From Hysterangium stoloniferum (lineage: Eukaryota; Basidiomycota; Agaricomycetes; Hysterangiales; Hysterangiaceae), in assembly GCA_015178975.1 (NCBI GenBank), contig WHVD01000030.1, positions 620,001-684,000 on the forward strand: 64,000 nucleotides of DNA, given 5' to 3'. The stretch's first letter is position 1, and every line of letters starts with the position of its first letter. This document shows, piece after piece, positions 1 to 10,145 of this stretch. Under the pieces are notes generated by a model, which saw nothing but the letters and a program-made list of their open reading frames with translations, made no database searches and was not told the origin of the DNA. A program made the translations under genes and the position numbers.

Positions 1-29
1 CCACATTTAGACATTCCCAACAATCCCAA

Positions 30-1422
30 CCAACCCCGATGGTCACAAGACTCTCAAGGTTTTATCCGTCTCGATGGACGTATCTACGTTCCAGATTCCG
101 ACAATCTTCGACTCCGCGTACTTCAGTATAAACACGATCATCCAATCTCTGGACATTACGGCATCAACAATACTCTTGGTTTAATCCGTAGAGAATATAC
201 TTGGCCCAACCTCCGAGATTTCGTAACTCAGTTCTGTAAGTCATGCACCACCTGCTTACGCTCCAAAACCCAGAGGCATAAGCCGTACGGCCTTCTCAAG
301 CAACTCCCGATACCAGAAAAACCTTGGAATTCAATTTCCATGGATTTTATCGAACAACTCCCGACTTCCGAAGGCTTTACATCCATTCTAGTCGTTGTGG
401 ACCGATTCTCGAAACAAGGCATTTTCATACCCACTCATGATACAATCACGTCCTTACAATTAGCGGAACTTTTCATTATTCATGTATTTTCCAAACATGG
501 AGTTCCATCTCACGTAACTTCTGATTGAGGCTCCAAGTTCGTCTCCCATTTCTTCCAGGCCCTCGGAAAAGCCCTCGACATGAAACTACACTTCACCTCG
601 GGATATCACCCGGAAGGTGATGGACAAACGGAACGCGTTAATCAAACACTGGAACAATATCTCCGCATCTATTGTAATTACCAACAGGACAACTGGAAAT
701 CCCTTCTTCCGATCGCGGAATTCGCCTACAATAACTCCCCGAATGCAACCACCGGCATATCTCCCTTCTTCGCCAATAAAGGCTATAATCCGAATCTCAC
801 AGTACATTCCAAACAAGATTTGGCTTCTGTCCGTGCTCAAGAATTTATTACCGACCTCGACGAATTACATCAAGAACTTCGGAAAGCTATTTCTTCCGCA
901 CAGGAACATTATCAACGTTCCGCGGACAAAAACAGGATCCCGCCTCCTAATTTTAAAGTTGGTGATCAGGTTTTTGTAAAAGCTCAATTCTTCCGTACTA
1001 CCCGACCTTCTAAAAAACTCGCTGAGAAATTCTTAGGACCTTTTGAAATTATAGCACAAGCCGGTTCACTTTCATGGACTCTCCGTCTTCCCGACAGTAT
1101 GCGAGCAGTCCACCCCATTTTCCACGTTTCCATGTTAGAACCTTGTGTTCCCAACTCATTCCCGGAACGTACTCAACCTCCGTCCCCTCTGGTCATCATT
1201 GATGGAGAACCCGAATTCGAAGTTTCTGAAATATTGGATTCTAAAATCGACAATCGCCGACGTACTTGTAAATTGCTCTATTTAGTTAAATGGGCAGGTT
1301 ATGAAGGTACCGACGAGGAAACTTCATGGATATTGGCCACGGAACTTGGACATGCTATGGAAATTGTTACTGACTTCCACACGGCTTATCCAGGCAAACC
1401 CGGACCTTTATCATCACTCTAA
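30..1422 (+). pseudogene. pol 3' region of element 1: integrase and chromodomain
   Basis: The segment encodes the end of a Ty3/gypsy polyprotein. An HHCC zinc-binding region with a CKSCTTC-type cysteine pair comes first (about 130-260). The DDE integrase core follows, starting near the WNSISMDFIEQLP-like segment at about 325. The C-terminal chromodomain (about 1210-1380) contains LLYLVKWAGYEGTDEETSW. In the family these parts bind retrotransposon DNA ends, join them to the host chromosome and target chromatin. The copy is not intact. Related copies lie at 21420-23231 (minus) and, truncated, at 61420-62797 (plus). Confidence 0.9.
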
Positions 1423-1509
1423 TCTTTCTGTTCCTTTCTGATCAACTTCCGACACTTCCGTTTTCACACTCATTTTAGGTTTTGCAAGTCAAAAAAATAT
1501 TATTAAAAT

Positions 1510-2652
1510 CTATCTTAAAGTCTCTGACACCCCAAATCCACCTTCCGTCCCAACCTCCGGCTCTTCAGCAATTTCCGCACTTTCCACCATATCCTGTACC
1601 TCCTCATCTTCACTCTCCTCTTTTCCCGACCCCCATCTCCGCTCCACACACTCCGCCAATGGATCGTTCGACTGGTTTTTCGCCTTATCGGCAAATCGTT
1701 CAGATACCGCGATTACACCGATACTAACCATCATCTTCTCCAGGAAATCGTTTTGCCTCCAGAAATTCCGGACCAACGAACGGAAACCCTTCTCCTGGAT
1801 CTCATTATGGCGATCCAGTGTTTCCCGCATTTCCCGCATCTCAACCCCGATGAAGACCATTGTATCGACCAATTCCTTAAGGAGCTCAACGCCCATACCA
1901 TCCGTACTCGGCAACTTAGTTTCCACAGTTTTGGTCGCTCCTGAACCTTCCGCGATGGTAGGTTTTTGAGCCTTTTCGCTTTTCGGAACCCTTTTCGCAG
2001 CAAGAGTGCACGGAAGTTTGAGGACCGCGCAAGGATAACAAGTTCCACCCCATTTTACCTTCTGTTTCCAACAAGTTATATTCCGTACGGAACATCGAGC
2101 ACATGGAGTGTCATGGGCAATTTCCATCCGTTCCGGAGCTTTGACCTTTGGTTTCTGTTTCGGAAGTTAAACGACTACCGTTCCCGTTACAGACACACTC
2201 ACTTTAGGACTCGAAGGCCCAGCTTCTCCCTCTACTTCCACCTCCATGGCTTTTCACTGTACGTAACAGTTATCGGTTGGAACCACAGAAATCTATGGAA
2301 TTGGACTCACCTTTCCTTCCCTTACCTCCTTACGTTTTTCCGCCGCCTCAGCTTCTTGTTGTTTCTTCACTTCTTCTTCCTTCAACCTCCGATCCTCCAT
2401 CACTTTCCGCAACCTCGCCAACTCTTTTTCTTTTTCCGCCTTCACCCGCTCCAATTCCCGCTTCTCCGCCTCCTCCGCATCTTTCAACTCCTGCATCAAC
2501 GCTCTTTCCTCCTCCTCCTGTCGTCGCTTCAACTCCTCCATTTTCTGGCGTTTTTGTTGAAGTTCTGCGACCTTCGACATCTTTTGAAGTACGGATATTT
2601 CGGTATCTGAATCTTCCGGGGTAGTGATGAATAACGGCCGACGAATCGACAT
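1510..2652 (-). CDS. Opposite-strand accessory gene of element 1 (coiled coil + six-Cys cluster)
   Basis: Two long open segments lie on the strand opposite to pol, between the chromodomain and the 3' LTR. The upstream one (about 2652-2293) encodes an acidic start and then a long Glu/Lys/Arg-rich helix typical of a coiled coil. The downstream one (about 2127-1510) has six cysteines spaced C-x2-C-x6-C-x10-C-x2-C-x6-C (CARC... then CYPC...), then an acidic C-terminal tail. The spacing fits fungal Zn(II)2Cys6 binuclear clusters, so DNA binding is a reasonable inference but is not shown. The gap between the segments has the look of a short intron; this is not proven. Elements 2 and 3 carry the same arrangement. 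Confidence 0.6.
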
Positions 2653-2836
2653 ACAAGTCGTGGATAAAGAAACAAAAACGTTAATTTGAATATTTGGAGG
2701 TTTTTATACTCAGAATAATAACTGAAACTCTCACCTCCATAATTGCGTAAATTTCACGACACATAACAGTCAGCCGTCGCTTCAAACACTCAGTACCTAA
2801 TCGCCTCTATGGGATTTCGGCCTAACAGGAGGGTAC

Positions 2837-3399
2837 TGTTACGACCCGTTCCCGGATGTTTCAATATCCGACTTCCGATCTCCCACTTTCGATATCCGAT
2901 ATCCGACTACGGAACATCATAGTTACCGTATCATCCGCGTTCTTCGTTTGTTCCGCATTTGGTAATTTGTCCGTTGACAAGTATTCACTCATTTGTTGTT
3001 GTATTCCCGTCTCGGAATATTGTCTTCCTAATATGTCTTATTGTATTTCCGATTTAAGAACACTTCCGTTTCCGTCTTATTATGGTCTCAGTTTGTAGTA
3101 CAATAACGAGTAGACTTATATTAGTTTCCGCGAATTTGTACTTTACTTTAGATCTGATATCGACTTAGTTTCTTATTCCTCCTCCCGTCTTTCTGTACGC
3201 TCGATATTCGGAACTCTTCGGAACTCTGAATATCCATATCTTCCGTCGTTAGTTCACTTCCGAAATTAAGGACATTGAGCGTTTGCGTAGAGGCGCAGCA
3301 CATAAGCTGAAGCCGACGTCCTGACCCTATCCACGAGTTTCCGACTTCCCGGTGACTTCCCGATAGTTCCGGAATAAGTTCCCGACACGGCACTTAACA
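2837..3399 (+). repeat. 3' LTR of element 1 (LTR family A)
   Basis: A 563-bp segment beginning TGTTACGACCC and ending CTTAACA, preceded by a purine-rich tract. A near full-length solo copy lies in the opposite orientation at 57125-57653 and independently fixes both ends. In element sense it contains GCGCAGCACATAAGCTGAAG near 3294, a block shared with two other LTR families in this window and possibly their core promoter. Confidence 0.9.
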
Positions 3400-4736
3400 G
3401 CTGGAAGCTGAATATATGCGCAGTAACTTGGCAAAGACTTGATATAAGAGCTTCAGATTCTTGTATGCTTATTTGTAACTATTAATAGTTATTTAACAAG
3501 GTGTTAAATAATTTATTAATAGAGAAAATAATTTGTATTGGATTATCTGAGTGCTTGTACTTGATTAATTCAATAAACTTAGGGCTGGGCCTTGAATAAT
3601 CTAGTATTGGCAGGGAAATTTCAGTAAAGATACTTAGATACTTATTAGGTTTATTATGTAATTAATAAGCCTAAAGGGTAGCTGTGAGGCTGGGGGAACT
3701 TAGATGATTAGCTAAGTCCAAGAGTTGCTGACAAAGATTCAAGATGCTGCAAGTGTAGGTGCAGTGAGTGTATCAGACTAAGGCTATTATTGTCCTTAGG
3801 ATGATGAGGTAAGCTTCTGTGCTGTACTGTAAAATATGTGTGAGATAGATGATTTTATTGGAAACTTAGCCCTCCTTATATACATTTTGATAACTCAATG
3901 ATTAGCTAACTATTTAGTTTATGAGGTCATTAGTTAGATCATAATGACCTCATATTCTACTCATTATTTACCCTTTATTTATCATGTGATTCCCTTCTCT
4001 GAGACAAGGGTTCTAACCTCTTGCTTGAACATGAAGGTTCAAGGCCACGGTCCCGGGACGGAAGCAAACAATGAGTCGGCGGAATCTAATAATGACTCGG
4101 GTAGTCACATTCGTGACTTGTGTGACTCCCGACACCGGACTGTGACTTGTGTGACATCTTGTAATTGTCACCTGCTGACAAATCATTCCCTCAATCCCAA
4201 ATTTAAAGCGCCAGGCACGAATGATGACAAAATGTGTTCCACTGGAGGCTTATCTAATAAGTCCTGTGACTAGTGTTACAGTCACTCGTGTGACTAGTGT
4301 TACAGTCACTCGTGTGACTAGTGTTACAGTCACTCGTGTGACTAGTGTTACAGTCACTCGTGTGACTAGTGTTACAGTCACTCGTGTGACTAGTGTTACA
4401 GTCACTCGTGTGACTAGTGTTACAGTCACTCGTGTGACTAGTGTTACAGTCACTCGTGTGACTAAATGCTAGTCACTAGTGTGAAAGCAAGGCAATTTGC
4501 CGGGCAGTAATAACTAAGTAAATAAAATATAAATAATTAGTTAAAAATTAGAATAATTTAATTAAGTAATAATAGCATAATATGAGTCCATATATGCTAT
4601 TATTTATGTGAAGTTAAAAGGAATAAGGCCTATTTTTCACAATAAATATAGTAAAAATACAATAAAAATTCGAGAAAATATTAAATAATTCAAAGAAAAT
4701 TAAGAGAACATTATGAGATAATACTGATACCTCACA
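3400..4736 (-). repeat. LTR-B copy, truncated by element 1
   Basis: About 1.34 kb that matches, in inverse orientation, the 1.32-kb insert at 24631-25952. Its outer end at 4736 matches the TGTGATG end of that insert. The part that should precede 3400 (about 250 bp) is cut off by element 1. It includes long AT-rich stretches and the minisatellite at 4266-4457. No coding function is evident. It is read as an LTR because the complete copy has TG...CA ends and a 5-bp target duplication. Confidence 0.8.
4266..4457 (+). repeat. Minisatellite, 8 x 24 bp
   Basis: Eight apparently identical 24-bp units of the form GTGAC-TAGTGTTACA-GTCAC-TCGT. Each unit contains the inverted pair GTGAC/GTCAC around a 10-bp spacer and could fold as a short hairpin. 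The array is open on both strands only because its unit length is a multiple of three. The sibling LTR at 24631-25952 holds a different, roughly 30-bp repeat at the same place. Confidence 0.95.
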
Positions 4737-4859
4737 GAGAGGCAGTTTCACCTTGCACCTACTGACTTTGTTTGACTTCATGGTTTACTCAATCTCCAGT
4801 AGTGATGACTCCCATGCATGAGGAGGAGCTCATTAATTGTTGTCCATGCTGAGGAGGAG

Positions 4860-5065
4860 TGTTGGAATGTGTACATCACGAACAACAGATTCTGAAGATC
4901 AGATCTATTTTAGAACAACAAAGGGGTTGTGTCACTCACCCTTTCTTTTATTCCACTGCTTATTGTTCTCACTGTTTCATTGTTCTACCAAAGATATATA
5001 AGCAGTAGATAGTATTTGACTGTACTTTAGTCTATTATACACTATTAGGGTCTTGATTTACAACA
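4860..5065 (+). repeat. Copia-like LTR
   Basis: A 206-bp segment with ends TGTTGGAATGTG and TTTACAACA, internal sequence rich in TTGTTC, and a TATATAAGC box. A purine-rich GAGGAGGAG tract lies immediately upstream, as before a 3' LTR. TGTTGGAATGT is a common start of Ty1/copia LTRs. No pol sequence is recognisable upstream, so it is either the end of a deleted element or a solo LTR. Confidence 0.55.
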
Positions 5066-6700
5066 CTCCCTTCTATGGAAGACAAAGTCAGATGCCAATG
5101 ATGGAGCAAAGAATTCAGTGAGAAAGTGTGGGAGGAACTAAGGGAGGTCAAGAGGAAAAGGAAAGCAGAATATAAGGAGGACCAGGAGAGGAGAGGTACC
5201 AAGATAGGGGCCCTATCCAAGCATGTGAGAAGGGAACAGAGGAGGAAGGCAGGTGATAAAACTCCCATAGTAATCATCCCTTCCTCAGGACAAAAATGGA
5301 CAGATTTCACCAAGACTGATGCTAGTGACAAAGGGACCCATGTATCTGGGCAGTAGGGAACAAGGGTAGAAAGGGAAGGGATGGCATTACCTTCTACAAT
5401 CAGGAACCAGTTAGGAGAATCAAATTGCAAGCATCAATTTACAATGAGGAGACAGGATCAAGCTACCACCACAACTCCTCAAGTGACACAGCCCCATAGA
5501 GAAGACCTATCAAAGGGGACCTGCAAATTTATCATCTGACTCTGATGTAAGCCAACCAGACAACCCCTCATATAAAGTCAAGTACTTGGGCATGGATTGT
5601 CATGAAGGATTACTACCCCCTGAAAGGATCTATTTTCTAACCAGTGACCCAAATCAAAGAAGGAAACTGAAACCTTCCATCAGAGTCTTAAAGGGATACT
5701 TCCCAACTGAGCCCTCAATGACATCCTTACCAGTCACTTCAATGTCACTCCCTCCCAAATCTGTTTCTGCCATTATACCAGAGCCCCCTGCTGCTACCCC
5801 TCTATGGAACCGAGCAACCCCTTAGTACTCTCTCTGCCACCCTGTCCCATACCCTAATCGGAACTGCCTAGAAACCTTGAGGTACCCCATCCTCTCCCCC
5901 TGTACCTGATTAATTTACCAGAGTCCCCTTCTTCCCCTTGCATTTCCTTCAGAAGCCCTATTCACTTGCCTGGTGAAGAACCAATAGAGGTTGACCTACC
6001 TAATGAGGATCTGGTTAGGGAACCCACTCAAACAAACAAGAAGGTGAAAGGGAAGATGAGGGCCATTACTTAGGAAGCCGAGCTACTCACTGTACATCCC
6101 CATTCCACTGGCTTCATCCATAATCCCACCCACAAACTACCTCCGATGCCGATGCCGTCGATTCCCAACAAAATGGCTATCATTGACCACCCCACTCTCA
6201 CTGGCTGGATGTGCATATTGTTTAATTGCTCTTCCATGCAATTCACAATAGGGAAGGTGTTAACACAGTTAGAGCAAGTAATGCAACAGAGTTACAGCAG
6301 ACCACTCATGCCATCAGTTTGTATGGAGAACTTTTACTTGCACATCAATGATATGACAGAAAGGGAAAGACTAGCTGAAGACATTGAGAAAACTGAACTT
6401 TCAAGGTTCCAACAACTATCAGTGGACGCAATCCCACATTCCCCCAGGATACACAGAATGCTCCCGGGCACAGACTTCGTGGATTTACTCGAGAAGCTGC
6501 TATCGGAATCAGAAATGCTAGAACCTCACTGTATCAGTGTTACTACGGGTTCGCAACAATCATCCACAGACAATCAGCAACCATTAGTCCCCTTACCCCA
6601 CGCAATGACGCTACCATGTTTGAACTGTTTGGGTATTGCAGAAACCTCAGAAAGAAGTTGCCGGTGAAGCATCGGTGTCTGATACAAGTCGTCCCTGTTA
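5066..6700 (+). other. Unassigned block with short open frames
   Basis: No protein family is recognised. Short plus-strand open segments occur at 5126-5356 (76 aa, very Lys/Arg/Glu rich), 5586-5825 (79 aa, Pro-rich at its end) and 6146-6667 (173 aa). The composition (basic, then Pro/Ser-rich) resembles a decayed structural or transposon-associated protein. Starts, splice sites and conservation could not be established. Confidence 0.3.
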
Positions 6701-7330
6701 TCTTGTGATCCTTATGCCTATTGAAGTAGAGGATACATTGGCCGCTTGTCTATCAATCACAGATCAATTGTAAGAATCTGTTATGAATCGGGAGAATATC
6801 TTACTCCACTGTCAATTGGGAATTCAAACCGAATAACCATTCTCTAAACCTAAAGTAGTAACGGTCGCAACTCAAAGTTGCCTCGTTTGGAAGTGAAGGA
6901 TTCGACATATTTTCATGCATAGCACCGTCAAAAATAATATAAAAGTCCGGAGATTTTTATTTCAGCATCATTTCAAGTCAATTAGAATATAACTGTCTCT
7001 TCAGAGTCTTCATACATAAAGTGAAAGTATGCTAAGTGAATGAAAGTGGAGAAAACGATACGGATTCGACATATTTTCATGTACAACACCGCTGGAAATC
7101 ACGGATAATTCTTTAGAATATTTGAGCATCATTTTAGATCCAATTTCAAACTCTTCATAATTACCATATATGATGCGGAAGTATGACAAAATGAAAGTGA
7201 CACTTTCCCACACTTGCACTTCCCTATCAAAAGTTTCACTTTAGTACAGAAAGTGAGTAAAAAGTGAACGCTGTTTTGTCCAGGGTCAAAGTTCAAAGTC
7301 CGCCAATTTCTGGATCAGTAACCACTCACC
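6701..7330. other. Intergenic, diverged tandem duplication
   Basis: Non-coding. Two diverged copies of a unit of about 165 bp start with GGATTCGACATATTTTCATG near 6900 and 7065 and share GAAAGTGA motifs. They lie directly upstream of the HNH gene and may include its promoter. Nothing else is seen. Confidence 0.5.
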
Positions 7331-8634
7331 ATGTCGCCGCAATCCCATCGGCGTGCTGCTGACTCTTTTGGTTCAGTACTAAGTTTTGAAGACCTTGAAA
7401 CTGATATCGACACTGTTATCGGTGATGGCGGCTTCCCTACTAATGCGCTAGTTAGCGAAGCACGCACTATCACAACAGCCTGGCGCAATGCCACACTGCG
7501 AAAATATCAGGATCGCAAGGTTTTTGTCGGCATCTTCTTAGATGCTTTGCTTGATTTTTCGGGAAAGGATCCGATCCCAGGTAGAGGTGGTGTTACAGGC
7601 GATAGGTATACTGCAGGCGTCATCTACGCTGCCTATAAAGACGGAAAGGTTTTCGAAGTAGCTCAAGCATGGTTTGAAAGCATGGTGCAACCCAGTATGT
7701 TATTTTTCCATGGTGTGGTTGTCTTAGCCGCCCTAATGTTTGTCCTAAGTGAAAGCAGCAGGATATGCTCGGACTGTGGGACCATCTGATGCACAGACGC
7801 CTGACTTAAACAATATGGAAAACATGGTAGAGCCAGCTAACCGAAATGGACAACGTCGATTGAGACGGGAGGTGATTTACAAAATAATATTCGCATGGTC
7901 ACTACTAATTGATGTCTCTAGATTTGCAAACGACAAAACCATCGCTGTATACTGCATCCTTTGGAAGTTGACAAGAAGAGTGTTCCGTTGCCAGACTCTC
8001 CAAACACAATGATAGACGAGATGTATTTGTGCCTCGAAGTTGCGCATATTATCCCCTTTTCCTTGAATGACTTTGCTGTGGATGATAATGGCGAGGCTGT
8101 ACGTATACTGGCCTTCACATTTATAGCAACATTGATGGTGATCATTATGCGACAGCACTCTTCGGCTGTAACTTGGGTTATGATAAAAAATTGGACGTCT
8201 GTATCCATCCAGAATTTAATGGGAGACGGGATAAACGATTCCAGTAACGGCATTCTCCTCTGTTCGAATGGACATGGCCTTTTTGGTAGCTTCGATCTCT
8301 GGTTTGAGCCTACAGTAAATCCCCTTTCATCCATAGGTGGAAATTGCTAATCTCAAAAATTTAGAGAAATCAACATTGCTATGTCGTTAGGTCCCGATTT
8401 ACAGCGCTCAATGGCATCCCTGTCGACTTCCGAAGTACGTCTGGAATTACTCCACCAGACCCTCGATATCTGGCCATCCATGCTGCGTTTGCCAAGGTAT
8501 TGCGTGCTTCGGGGGCCGCTGAGTACCTCGAAACTATTTTCAGGGATCAAGAGGAAATCGCAATAGCCTGTGATGGTTCAACGGATATTTCTTCCTTACT
8601 AATTAACAAATTTTCTTTTGTCTCAGTCAGGTAA
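7331..8634 (+). CDS. HNH-nuclease-family protein (basidiomycete HNH_2 type)
   Basis: Model: five exons, 7331-7694, 7756-7871, 7922-8098, 8156-8314 and 8365-8634, 361 aa, all phases consistent. Intron 2 has a CTACTAATT branch site. After an N-terminal region without a recognised fold come EVAHIIPFSLNDF (the HI.P.S box) and the GDGINDSSNGILLCSNGH block with HGLFGSFDLWFEPT, the hallmark order of fungal HNH_2 domains. The AHIIP histidine and the SNGILL/H segment would hold the metal and nick DNA if it is active. Many such proteins in Agaricomycetes have no known role. No transposon ends flank it. The final AGGTAA could be either stop or splice donor, so the 3' end is slightly uncertain. Confidence 0.8.
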
Positions 8635-10145
8635 CTAGCATGTCGAATGGCTGTTTATGAAATTAAAATACTATCCTGCTGAGCCTGAGCTTGTCATTAC
8701 TTCGCAGCCTAAATTCGTAGCCGAAAATTATTAGCACGAATTTTAATAAGAAAAAAAACTTTGACACCCCCACTAACTTCGAGCACCAACGCATCGTACT
8801 CCGCCAGCCCCTACGGTTCCCTATCATTGATATATTTCGAACCTCCCCATCAGTTCAGGAATGTCTGCATGTGACGAGCAGTGACAATTGGCTAAGTAGG
8901 GTGTAGAGTCTGGGGGGCCTGTCGAGCTTTGATGTAGGAACACAAGTAGAACACTTTCACATCCCGGAAAATGTCCAGATCTGACAGCAGACAAGCCGAG
9001 TGGTAACATTCGACAGGATACAGGACTTGGACTGCTCCATTGTAACGGGAGCGGACCTGGTGGCGGACTTGGCACGGGGCGGTCCACCGCCTTTGTCTCA
9101 GGAGGTAAAGAGAGGGTAGATAATTTTCCGATCATTACACTGTTTCATTTCTATTATCTGTCGTTAGGGGGTTTAGTCTACGACTGCTAGCATAAATAGG
9201 GAAACCCCCCACTAGTTAAAGGAGTCTTTTTCGAATTGGAGCCTATTCCTACTCTGTGCGTTCCTCTTCGTAAGAGCTCAAACTGAAGGATTACGCTATT
9301 TCTAAAGCCGAACCTTACATCCATGGTGACATAAGAGTGATAGTAATCACATAGACATACTGTAGTACCAAGATGCATATGTTTACATTTAGATTTCGAG
9401 CATCATCCAAGCTCGTGTTACTACCACTTCCCTTCAAGTTTGTTTGTTTGGCTTCTGTTGTCCCACTGGAGTAGAACATCGTCAAGTCACACGGAGTCCC
9501 GAAGTATTTAGAAATACGATATTGCGACAACCAAATAAATGACGACTGGAGGATCTAAACCGGAAATTTAACTCAGGTAGATAGAAAATTCCCCCGAAAT
9601 ACATCATTTTGAGACATTGCTTTACCTGCCCGCTGCTTTGATATTATCGGGCGCTTATTCCTTCAATACTCGTGTATCCTAACAGTTGTATGGGATAGTT
9701 CCAGACGCATATGGCTAAGCTTTCATCATGTGCACGACAATCAGGCTGCGCTTTCTGACGAATCTCAGGAATCTAATTGTATTATAATCCATGCTTCAAG
9801 TTAAGACAAATGACCGAATAATATACTTAATTCAAGCCAGGATTTTAATAACTTCTCTGCCAAACATCCACGGCGTTGCCAGGTCACTCGTCGCAATCGT
9901 TGGGTCAGAAATACTTTTGTATGGACTGGTGATCGGCGCTGATCAAACAGTCTTAGTGCGAGTGGACACAGGGTGTAGATTCTGTCACTATATTCATACA
10001 TAGTCGCATCAGATTTATTTATTCTGAGCTGATTCACGTTACATAGTGTAGTGAAGTGATTTACAATTGTCCAAAAAGAATCCTGTCCTTACGATCTTAA
10101 AAGGAATCCTTGGTATTACACGAGGTATATCGCAACTTGCGATCA
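8635..10145. other. Intergenic, nothing recognised
   Basis: About 1.5 kb between the 3' ends of the HNH gene (plus) and the Zn(II)2Cys6 gene (minus). Short open frames, including 8824-9135 minus, show no family signature or convincing splice structure. No repeat shared with the rest of the window was noticed. Confidence 0.5.

Larger units (their letters stand above)
1..3399 (+). mobile_element. Ty3/gypsy chromodomain retrotransposon, 3' part (element 1)
   Basis: This is the 3' portion of an LTR retrotransposon that enters from the left edge. In order it shows the integrase zinc-binding region, integrase core and chromodomain (about 30-1420), a spacer with an opposite-strand accessory gene (about 1510-2652), a purine-rich tract just before the LTR (about 2825-2836), and the 3' LTR (2837-3399). 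The integrase-chromodomain order places it among the chromoviruses. The 5' LTR, gag, protease and reverse transcriptase lie outside the window. It is a fossil copy with at least one break in the visible pol part. Its right end abuts the interior of an LTR of another family (LTR-B), so it inserted into that older LTR. Confidence 0.9.

Noticed and set aside
4266-4457. CRISPR-like array
   Set aside because: Units are contiguous with no unique spacers, and the genome is eukaryotic.
4221-4472. Overlapping open frames of VTSVTVTR-type repeats on both strands
   Set aside because: They are translations of the 24-bp minisatellite, whose length is a multiple of three. No gene signals.
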